From the NCBI GenBank assembly GCA_964469265.1, contig CAYXYF010000012.1, positions 1 to 64,000 on the forward strand: DNA of 64,000 bases, read 5' to 3'. The translations under genes and the position numbers were made by a program. Positions within the stretch are counted from its first letter, which is position 1; the number at the start of each line of letters is the position of its first letter. This DNA comes from JAEYZS01 sp964469265 (lineage in GTDB: Bacteria; Bdellovibrionota; Bdellovibrionia; Bdellovibrionales; JAEYZS01). The notes beneath the pieces are model-generated. The model was not told the DNA's origin and did no database searches. It saw only the letters and a program-made list of their open reading frames with translations. This document shows positions 1-6,789 of the stretch, piece after piece.

Positions 1-535
1 CGACCACAATGCAGCGGGATCCGATGAAAGCATTATCTTCAATGATCACGGGTGTTTGTCCGATGGGTTCGAGGACACCGCCAATTTGCACTCCCGCCGA
101 GAGATGAACATTCTTTCCAATTTGAGCGCAAGATCCCACCGTTGCCCAAGTGTCTACCATAGTTCCTTCATCCACATAGGCACCGATGTTGACGTAAGAG
201 GGCATAAGAATAACGCCTTTATTCACAAAAGCTCCTTTGCGGACCACCGCAGGTGGAACAACGCGAACACCGTCTTCTAAGGTAAAGTTTTTAAGAGGAA
301 TCTTATCTGCATATTTAAAAATGCCAGATTCAAGCTCTTCCATTTTTTGGATTCTAAAATAAAGAAGGATAGCTTCTTTCACCCATGTGTTGACCTTCCA
401 TTCGCCACCAGAATTTTCAGCAACACGGATTAAGCCTTTATCCAGATCATTAATTGTTTTTTGGACAGCATTTTGAACTTCTGCTGAGTCTAATGGTAAT
501 TTTCCTGCATATGCATCGTGGATGATTGAGCTCAT
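1..535 (-). CDS. dapD: Tetrahydrodipicolinate N-succinyltransferase, partial
   Basis: Succinylates tetrahydrodipicolinate in the succinylase branch of diaminopimelate/lysine synthesis, in the cytoplasm. About 178 N-terminal codons are present; the gene runs off the left edge. Translation from the ATG at 535 gives an N-terminal helical region followed by the left-handed beta-helix type segment with hexapeptide-like repeats (the stretch around PSYVNIGAYVDEGTMVDTW is typical of DapD). An AGGAG ribosome-binding site lies about 7 bases upstream of the start. It follows the mpaA-like gene on the same strand by 25 bases, and lysC/lysA diverge from that pair, so lysine/DAP genes cluster here. The identification is family recognition; the missing C-terminus cannot be checked. 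Confidence 0.9.
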   Translation of the reverse strand, partial: MSSIIHDAYAGKLPLDSAEVQNAVQKTINDLDKGLIRVAENSGGEWKVNTWVKEAILLYFRIQKMEELESGIFKYADKIPLKNFTLEDGVRVVPPAVVRKGAFVNKGVILMPSYVNIGAYVDEGTMVDTWATVGSCAQIGKNVHLSAGVQIGGVLEPIGQTPVIIEDNAFIGSRCIVV

Positions 536-560
536 GGGTTCTCCTTAATAAAAATTATTC

Positions 561-1217
561 TTAAGCAAGTTTTTCTGTGGTTTTTAATGCTTCTAAAATG
601 GCAGGAACGTGCGTTGCTAGAATATCTTCGCAAGCAAGTCCTCTCTGAATCTCATAGGTGAGAGTTGGAATATCTCGTTCAAGGCCCGTGTATGTACCAA
701 GACATCCTGGTGTCGGATAGCCAATATCTTCTTGAATGGGATAATTGGTCATGCGTTGGATGACTTCTGCTTCTTTACGGCATTTTCCATTCACATTGAG
801 TAAAGGGTTCCAAGAGTGCAGACTGAAAATAATACGTGGCTTTTGACTGTCGATAAAGTGAGTGAGCGCCTGGTTTTCGACTTCGCTATTGGCCCTTGAC
901 CCTGGATAGTAGCGCGGGTTTAGGACTTCGGAAGTCCAATCCTGCGTCGGTAAATTTCGATTAAGATCAACACCGCGCTTATTCTGGCGTGTTTTTGCTA
1001 AAACGCCGTCGATGTTAAACATCGGAACCACTGTCATTTTCAGTTTGTAGGTGTAAGATTTTTGAAAGGCGTTGAGCAAGCCATAGGCTGCTTGAACACC
1101 TTCCACCTCGTCGCCATGGACTCCGCCGATGATTAAAACGTGTGGATGTGGTAAATCCCATTGATATGCAGGGATTGGAAGGCCTGAAGTCGATTGCCCG
1201 AAAACAAAGCTTTTCAT
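561..1217 (-). CDS. mpaA: M14-family murein peptide amidase (MpaA-like)
   Basis: A 218-residue zinc carboxypeptidase-fold protein. The zinc ligands are visible: H34 and E37 in GGVHGDEVEG, and H134 in FSLHSW. The substrate-binding RGVDLNRN segment is at 81-88 and the likely catalytic glutamate is E189 in TYEI. Size and motifs match MpaA, which cleaves the gamma-D-Glu-mesoDAP bond of murein peptides during recycling. No signal peptide is seen, so it should act in the cytoplasm. AGAGGA lies ahead of the ATG. It sits 25 bases before dapD and diverges from lysC, which fits a role in returning DAP to the precursor pool. Substrate is inferred; another small M14 amidase is possible. Confidence 0.8.
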   Translation of the reverse strand: MKSFVFGQSTSGLPIPAYQWDLPHPHVLIIGGVHGDEVEGVQAAYGLLNAFQKSYTYKLKMTVVPMFNIDGVLAKTRQNKRGVDLNRNLPTQDWTSEVLNPRYYPGSRANSEVENQALTHFIDSQKPRIIFSLHSWNPLLNVNGKCRKEAEVIQRMTNYPIQEDIGYPTPGCLGTYTGLERDIPTLTYEIQRGLACEDILATHVPAILEALKTTEKLA

Positions 1218-1273
1218 CTAAATTCCTCTTGTGGTAGAAGGTTTGAAGAGCTTTTATATCAGAAAGTGGCGGT

Positions 1274-2494
1274 ATGGGCAAAACTGAAATCTGTGTCAAA
1301 AAATTTGGTGGGACCTCTGTTGGTTCGGTAGAAAAAATTGATGCCGTGGCAGAGCGCATTTTGAAAGAGCAGGAAAAATCTAAGCAGCCCACTGTTATCG
1401 TAGCAAGTGCAATGTCTGGCGAGACAAACCGACTCATCGATCTTGCAAATCGCACCTATCTTGGATACCGCGGCCCAGCTTATGATATGCTGGTGGCCTC
1501 AGGAGAACAGGTTTCAATTTCTCTTTTGACGATGGCCTTAGAGAAAAAAGGTTTAAAAGCGAAACCCTATCTTGCTTATCAAATGGGAATCAAAACAGAT
1601 TCTATGTACTCCAAAGCGCGAATTCGTGAAATTAAAACAGATCTTATTATGAAGGATATTGAAAAAGGAATTATCCCTGTCGTCGCGGGATTTCAGGGAG
1701 TCGATGAATTCGATAATATAACAACACTTGGGCGCGGCGGATCTGATACTTCGGCGGTGGCGTTAGCGGTAGCTCTTAATGCCTCAAGCTGTGAGATTTA
1801 TACGGATGTGCCAGGTGTGTTCACTGCTGATCCAAGACTGGTTCCGAAGGCGCGCAAAATTGATAAATTGTTTTTTGAAGAAATGGTCGAGATGGCATCT
1901 CTGGGTTCAAAGGTTTTACATATCCGAAGCGTAGAGATTGCAGCCAAGTTTCAGATTAAATTACATGTCCGTTCAACGTTTGAACAGGCAGAAGGAACGT
2001 GGATTATGAGTGAAAAAGATTTTTCAATGGAAAGTCCAGTGGTCACAGCAGTGACCCATGATGCAAATACAGCAATATTTAAATTGGCGCCATTAAAAAG
2101 TGGAGCGGGCGTCTTGGCGGATTTATTTAACAACTTATCAGAACTAGGAATTGTTGTTGATGTGATCTCGCAATCTCAATTATCAGATGGTCAGCATTTA
2201 GCGTTTTCTGTTCCTTCAGAAGACATTCTGCCTGCGCGCAACTTCATCGAAAAACAATACTCTGAAGTCGACTGCGCCGTGATGGATAACGTGGCTAAGA
2301 TTAGTATTGTGGGTGTGGGAATGAGAAACCATCCAGGTGTTGCTGCGAAATTCTTTGAAACTTTAGCGAAACATAATATTTCGATTTACCTTGTGACCAC
2401 CTCAGAAATTAAGGTGAGTGCAATTATTGAGAAAGAACATTTACAATCGGCTGCAAGTGTACTTCACAGTGCATTCGGTCTTGATCCTAAATGA
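1274..2494 (+). CDS. lysC: Aspartate kinase
   Basis: Phosphorylates aspartate, the first step toward lysine, DAP, threonine and methionine. The 406-residue protein starts with the amino-acid-kinase signature KKFGGTSVGS (residues 9-18), has GRGGSDTSA in the kinase core near 155, and ends with two ACT-type regulatory domains from about residue 265. That is the normal length for a monofunctional aspartokinase, with no homoserine dehydrogenase fused. The ACT domains imply feedback control by an aspartate-family amino acid. lysA follows after 20 bases on the same strand. A long antisense open frame overlapping the start is a shadow. Confidence 0.95.
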   Translation: MGKTEICVKKFGGTSVGSVEKIDAVAERILKEQEKSKQPTVIVASAMSGETNRLIDLANRTYLGYRGPAYDMLVASGEQVSISLLTMALEKKGLKAKPYLAYQMGIKTDSMYSKARIREIKTDLIMKDIEKGIIPVVAGFQGVDEFDNITTLGRGGSDTSAVALAVALNASSCEIYTDVPGVFTADPRLVPKARKIDKLFFEEMVEMASLGSKVLHIRSVEIAAKFQIKLHVRSTFEQAEGTWIMSEKDFSMESPVVTAVTHDANTAIFKLAPLKSGAGVLADLFNNLSELGIVVDVISQSQLSDGQHLAFSVPSEDILPARNFIEKQYSEVDCAVMDNVAKISIVGVGMRNHPGVAAKFFETLAKHNISIYLVTTSEIKVSAIIEKEHLQSAASVLHSAFGLDPK

Positions 2495-2514
2495 TAAACA
2501 AATAAGAATACCCT

Positions 2515-3741
2515 ATGCTTGAAATCAGAGATGAAAGTTTATATGTGGGAGGCCTCTCTCTTGCTCAAATCGCAAAAAAAAATGGCACGCCAACCTACGT
2601 CTATGACGTGGATGCCATGGTCAAAAAGCTGCGAGAGCTCAAAGATGCTTTTGAGGGAAAAGCCGAAATCCACTATGCCGCTAAAGCCAATGCCAATATC
2701 GCAATTTTAAAAGCTTTTAAAAAAGAAAAAATCGGAGTGGATACAGTTTCATGGGGTGAGGCTCAGGCCGCTGTTGAGGCGGGGTTTAGCCATAAGGATA
2801 TTATTTTTTCAGGTGTGGCAAAGTCTGTTGAAGAAATTGAAAAAGCTGTTCGATACCAGATTAAACAAATTAACGTTGAATCACCTCAGGAATTAATCCG
2901 CATTGGTGAAGTTGCAAAAAAACTAAAGAAGAAAGCGGCTGTTGCTTTTAGAATGAATCCGAACGTGAATCCAAACACTCATCCCTATATTACTACTGGG
3001 TTTCGTGAAAATAAGTTTGGTATGGATAGCTCATTTCTTCCAGAGTTGCGTGGCATTTTAAGAAAATACAAAAAATACATTGAGCTTAAGGGACTTACTA
3101 TTCATATAGGTTCTCAGCTTATGGATTTTAGCTCTATTAAAGAAGCTATTCAAAAAACTATTCCTATTTACTTAGACTTTAAAAACTCAGGATATCCTCT
3201 GGAAACTTTTGATATTGGTGGTGGAGTAGGCATTCCCTATGATGGTGGAGAGGAAGTCGATCTTAAAAGCTACGGTAAAGAAATTCTATCGCTCCTTGAA
3301 CCCTTAAAATGTCGTATCCTAACGGAGCCAGGAAGGCTACTGGTTGGACCCTACGGTGTGCTTCTTACAGAGATTCAATATATTAAAACAACACCGTTTA
3401 AAAAGTTTGCTATTGTCAATACAGGTATGAATCATCTGTTAAGACCATCGCTCTATAGCGCGGTTCATCGAATTCTTCCCGTAAGTAATTTGACGAAAAG
3501 AAAAGGGCAGTCTGAGCTCTATGATATTGTGGGGCCAATTTGTGAGTCCTCAGACTTTTTAGGTAAGGATCGATACTTACCGCCATTAAAGCAGGGTGAT
3601 GTTTTAGCGATCCTCGATGCAGGAGCATATGGTTATTCCATGGCATCTTTTTATAATCATCACCGATTGCCAAAAGAAGTTGTTATCTCAAAGAGGCAGG
3701 CCAAAGTGTTACGTAAGCCCACCCTTCCTAAGTATCTTTAA
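2515..3741 (+). CDS. lysA: Diaminopimelate decarboxylase
   Basis: PLP enzyme that converts meso-DAP to lysine, the last step of the pathway. The protein is 408 residues, alanine-racemase-like fold. K57 in YAAKANAN is the expected Schiff-base lysine, HIGSQ near residue 200 and the GGGVGI and EPGR motifs bind the cofactor phosphate, and GPICESSDF near 340 carries the catalytic cysteine. DAGAYGYSMASFYN near the C-terminus is characteristic of the family. It lies 20 bases after lysC, so the two are probably co-transcribed. It ends two bases before a convergent lipoprotein gene, with no obvious terminator between. Confidence 0.95.
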   Translation: MLEIRDESLYVGGLSLAQIAKKNGTPTYVYDVDAMVKKLRELKDAFEGKAEIHYAAKANANIAILKAFKKEKIGVDTVSWGEAQAAVEAGFSHKDIIFSGVAKSVEEIEKAVRYQIKQINVESPQELIRIGEVAKKLKKKAAVAFRMNPNVNPNTHPYITTGFRENKFGMDSSFLPELRGILRKYKKYIELKGLTIHIGSQLMDFSSIKEAIQKTIPIYLDFKNSGYPLETFDIGGGVGIPYDGGEEVDLKSYGKEILSLLEPLKCRILTEPGRLLVGPYGVLLTEIQYIKTTPFKKFAIVNTGMNHLLRPSLYSAVHRILPVSNLTKRKGQSELYDIVGPICESSDFLGKDRYLPPLKQGDVLAILDAGAYGYSMASFYNHHRLPKEVVISKRQAKVLRKPTLPKYL

Positions 3742-3743
3742 GA

Positions 3744-5657
3744 TTAAGGCGTTAACATGCTTGGATGCGGAACAATTTGTGGCTTAAAGGTTGCCCGAAT
3801 CGGCATGACCTTTGTTTCGCCTGTCACCTTATGTGTTGCCGTTATTGTTGCACTCCATGTTAATGGTAATCCGTAGTACGATCTATAATCCGTAACTCTG
3901 CAATAATTTGGCATAGCCTTTTTGTAATCCTTCGGATCAGGTGTGTTGCCGAGGGTGCAGCCCTTTGCAGTGATGGTCCATTCTTCAGGTCTTTCAAGTC
4001 TGAAAATCGCGTAAGGCCCACTGTTATCGTAATAATCCCCAAAGAAGAAAGTGGCATTCACCTGATTGGATTTTCCAAGATAAATCTTTCCAGTCCACTC
4101 ACATGAGCCATAAGAAGATGTCGGTTGACCTGGTGTTGATTGCCAGTTTGAACTCACTAAACCGAACCCGCAACTTGCCGTTGAAAAGTGTTGGCGAGCG
4201 GCCTTACAGTTAGCATTCTTACCGCCATTTTGGCCAGCACATGTCCAGTTGTAATTCTGCTCCGTTGAAGTGACCCCTGATGCTGTTCCTTGGCTGCAAA
4301 GATTTGTTGTTGGTGCGTTGGTAAATGTCTTTCCGTGCGATGATCCACAGAGAGCATGAATTGCACACGGCGCAGCTGAACATGATTGCTTGCTAAAACT
4401 TCCGCTGAGCGTACCGTTTGAGCAAGTTCGAGTTTCAGCATCACACGTTTTTCCGCAGGCAACATTCGATGCTTTGTAGGCAATTATTTTCTGGCCGTGA
4501 GCAACCGTTCCGCCCCATGGGAGTTTGCAACTCATACAAGCTGGTGCATGACACGCTTGTTGTGAGCTTGGTTTTTCAGTCGTACAGAAAGAATCAGAAA
4601 CAATAGTTTTATCACTTCGTACACATTGTACGGTACGCGATCTGCTACCGCTTGTTCCGCAGGCGACCGCTGAGCATTGGCCCCATTCCCCAGTTTGCCA
4701 TTTGTAAGTGACTGTCTGGCAACTCCCGCTAACCATTGATTGTCCTGCTGGACACTGATTACATTGTGGTGGATTGGTTGCACCGTTTGTACACGGCTCC
4801 ACTGGACACGCGTCAGAAGCAGCGCACTGAAGAGGGTTTTCCGTAAAGCTTGTATCGCCTATAAATGTACCGTTTTCACAAGTGCGCTGTGCAGTTAGAC
4901 AAGGTTGTCCGCACTGAGGATTTGTTTTTGCAAACTCGACTTGAGCTCCGTTTGCAATGACTTCATCAGTGAACGGATGAATACAAGATTTTCCTTTAAT
5001 TTCTATATTGTGATAGAGGTACTGAACAGTTTCTTCGATATCATTATGAATACGCGCAATCACGCTATACACGCCCGATTGTTTATAAACATGGCTGAAG
5101 GACTCTGTGACGTCGCCTTCATATTCAAAAGAGCCATTATTATCCATGTCCCACGCCACTGAACCCACAAAGCAGTTCTCAGCGTTTACAGAAAACGGTG
5201 AAGTTTCTTCCCCTACAAAACCGACAAGCTGTCCGCTGATCCCAGAAGGTGGAACGCAGATATCATCTTGAAGAACTCTGAAAGATTTTTTAAGTGCGCA
5301 AGAATTTCCGTCACCCTTATCAAAGGAGAGAGTAACAGAGTATGCGCCAGAACCCTCATTGGCCTGATCAAATTTTTTAATAAATGATTGCGAAGAGCTT
5401 TTAAAGACTGGGTCCTGATCTTTTGAGATCTCCCATCTTAGAGTGCTAAGATCGGCATTGGAAGGCACATAGGCTGTGAAGGCCACATCCATAAAAGGAA
5501 AAATATTTTTGGGTGGTGATAGTTCAATTAAGCCGCAGGCGGGGACAGTAGGAGAGTTCAACATCGCAGGTTGAAACTCTTGGTTTTCTTTCTTAGTACA
5601 AGATAATATTGCGATCGATAATAAGACATATGCGAATTTATTTAATGAAGTTCTCAT
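3744..5657 (-). CDS. Cys-rich modular lipoprotein, PKD-like and TSP1-like repeats (paralog 1)
   Basis: A 637-residue predicted lipoprotein: hydrophobic signal ending in SIAILSC with lipidation at C20. Order of parts: an N-terminal ~100-residue Ig-like region, a PKD-like domain (WDMDNNGSFEY near 170), a QCGQPC Cys module, a TSP1-like unit (WGQCSAVACGTSGSRSRTV), an LPWGG...ACGKTC module, a CGSSHGKTF...GQNGG module, and a ~130-residue C-terminal domain beginning SCGFGLVSSNW. The same order occurs in two other lipoproteins in this window, and several modules recur in the pilin-like protein at 9679. Many paired cysteines suggest an extracytoplasmic, disulfide-bonded surface protein. The TCCGATAA box at 5705-5712 may be its promoter. 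Molecular role unknown; adhesion is only a guess. Confidence 0.8.
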   Translation of the reverse strand: MRTSLNKFAYVLLSIAILSCTKKENQEFQPAMLNSPTVPACGLIELSPPKNIFPFMDVAFTAYVPSNADLSTLRWEISKDQDPVFKSSSQSFIKKFDQANEGSGAYSVTLSFDKGDGNSCALKKSFRVLQDDICVPPSGISGQLVGFVGEETSPFSVNAENCFVGSVAWDMDNNGSFEYEGDVTESFSHVYKQSGVYSVIARIHNDIEETVQYLYHNIEIKGKSCIHPFTDEVIANGAQVEFAKTNPQCGQPCLTAQRTCENGTFIGDTSFTENPLQCAASDACPVEPCTNGATNPPQCNQCPAGQSMVSGSCQTVTYKWQTGEWGQCSAVACGTSGSRSRTVQCVRSDKTIVSDSFCTTEKPSSQQACHAPACMSCKLPWGGTVAHGQKIIAYKASNVACGKTCDAETRTCSNGTLSGSFSKQSCSAAPCAIHALCGSSHGKTFTNAPTTNLCSQGTASGVTSTEQNYNWTCAGQNGGKNANCKAARQHFSTASCGFGLVSSNWQSTPGQPTSSYGSCEWTGKIYLGKSNQVNATFFFGDYYDNSGPYAIFRLERPEEWTITAKGCTLGNTPDPKDYKKAMPNYCRVTDYRSYYGLPLTWSATITATHKVTGETKVMPIRATFKPQIVPHPSMLTP

Positions 5658-5704
5658 TAGGTGTTCCCCTCGGGCGTTTGCAAGATGTTTGCTTTACAAG
5701 GTCT

Positions 5705-5712
5705 TTATCGGA
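5705..5712 (-). promoter_or_regulatory. Sigma-28-like -10 element TCCGATAA upstream of lipoprotein 1
   Basis: TCCGATAA on the minus strand, 47 bases upstream of the start at 5657, resembles the FliA -10 consensus GCCGATAA. The matching -35 region is weak here (CTTTAACA at a 12-base spacing). The same box precedes the related genes at 9468, 9679 and 15600, which is the main support. Confidence 0.4.
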
Positions 5713-5773
5713 TCATTAAGGTTCTGTTAAAGTCGACCAAGGGTTGGAAAAAATATAAGAGCGGCTATATGAA

Positions 5774-6439
5774 CTAATTTGAAGTTTCTAAAACGACATG
5801 GACTGACTTTAGGTCTTGCAACGCTAAGATCCAGTCTCGTTGGGGGATATGGGGAAGCTGTTTTTGTACAAGCTCAAGGCAATCACGCTTTAAGACTTTA
5901 CCGTCATGGAGTTCATCCATAATTGCTGCGTGAAGCATTTGAGCATCCAAAAAGGCAAGCTCGTTATTAGTGTCTTTTGCGATCAATAAAAGATTCTTCT
6001 TTGCTTTTGGTTTTTCAGATAAATTTTTGCGAAGCCTTTGTGCGTACTCATGAATATCAAATTCTAATCGTAAAGCATAACAAAACGGATTGAGATAAAT
6101 ATGAGTTGCAAGCTCCGCTGAATTTTTATTTGGAGCAGGTTCAAGGCTCGCTTGATAACAAACAAATTCATAATCCATAAGTTCAACCAGATAGGATTCT
6201 TCAGGTTTGAGCTTTTTTAGAAATAAAGGAAAGTAGAAAATGGTTTCCTCTATGCTCTCTGGATTGATTATGATTTCTTGCAGATATTTGGGAATTGCGT
6301 TTTCAAGGTACTCGTTCCCAAGGAGTCGATATGATAAAGGAGCGATCTTTTTTAAAGCGCTATGGTAGTGGGAAAAATCTGGTTTAGACGATTCCTTTCT
6401 CCGCAACCTCTTTAAAAACTCGCTCCCTATTAAGTTCAT
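5774..6439 (-). CDS. BufC/HvfC-like protein (DUF2063-type putative DNA-binding domain)
   Basis: A 221-residue cytoplasmic protein. Its layout matches from memory the DUF2063/HvfC-BufC family that partners MNIO (DUF692) enzymes in RiPP biosynthesis: an N-terminal helix ending in PLSYRLLGNEYLENAIPKYL, a FPLFLKKLKPEESYLVELMDYE segment (helix plus conserved ELxxLE-like stretch), a NPFCYALRLEFDIHEY segment in the middle, and a C-terminal winged-helix-like part with DAQMLHAAIMDELHDG. The start is 18 bases after the stop of a small six-Cys exported peptide, so the two are probably one transcript. No DUF692 enzyme is present next to them or elsewhere in the window. Family assignment is by pattern and should be confirmed with a profile search. 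Confidence 0.6.
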   Translation of the reverse strand: MNLIGSEFLKRLRRKESSKPDFSHYHSALKKIAPLSYRLLGNEYLENAIPKYLQEIIINPESIEETIFYFPLFLKKLKPEESYLVELMDYEFVCYQASLEPAPNKNSAELATHIYLNPFCYALRLEFDIHEYAQRLRKNLSEKPKAKKNLLLIAKDTNNELAFLDAQMLHAAIMDELHDGKVLKRDCLELVQKQLPHIPQRDWILALQDLKSVHVVLETSN

Positions 6440-6457
6440 CTTGATACGATGACGGGA

Positions 6458-6688
6458 TTAAGCGTCTTTTTTGCTGCAGCCACAAGGTGTAGCTTCGCTA
6501 GTTTTGTCTGCGGCTTGATCTTTTGTTTTTCTTTTGCAAGCACAGGTCTTCTGGCTGTCTTTATCTGTTTTAGTATCGGAGACTTTTTGTGCATCATCTG
6601 CTTTTTGACAGTCACATGCGTATGCGCTTGATCCTGCGAAAACAAAAGCTCCAGCAATTGTACTTAAAAGAATATGACGTAGGTTCAT
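6458..6688 (-). CDS. Small exported six-Cys peptide, bufferin-like precursor candidate
   Basis: A 76-residue protein with a clear signal peptide (cleavage likely after SSAYA, residue 24). The mature part is very polar, rich in Lys and Asp, and contains exactly six cysteines as three CxC pairs: C25/C27, C49/C51, C69/C71. It has a good ribosome-binding site (AGGAGA, 6 bases from the ATG). It is followed after 18 bases by the BufC/HvfC-like gene. Signal peptide, Cys pattern and partner resemble MNIO-processed bufferin precursors, which bind copper. A simple metallothionein-like periplasmic metal binder is an alternative. Two longer overlapping frames in this spot are shadows. Confidence 0.7.
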   Translation of the reverse strand: MNLRHILLSTIAGAFVFAGSSAYACDCQKADDAQKVSDTKTDKDSQKTCACKRKTKDQAADKTSEATPCGCSKKDA

Positions 6689-6789
6689 TGAGATCTCCTT
6701 TTTTCATCCATTTTTTATCCATTTAAAAAGAATCTAATCAGAGAAGCAACAAAAAGGTATGAACTCTCCCTCTTGCTGCTAGGTGCTAC

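Noticed and set aside
1015..1455. 146-codon minus-strand frame over the start of lysC
   Set aside because: It overlaps two well-identified genes (mpaA-like and lysC) and has no family features.
6436..6657. Frames overlapping the six-Cys peptide on both strands
   Set aside because: The 76-residue frame has a signal peptide, a good ribosome-binding site and a Cys pattern; the others (6436-6657 minus, 6449-6631 plus) have none of these.
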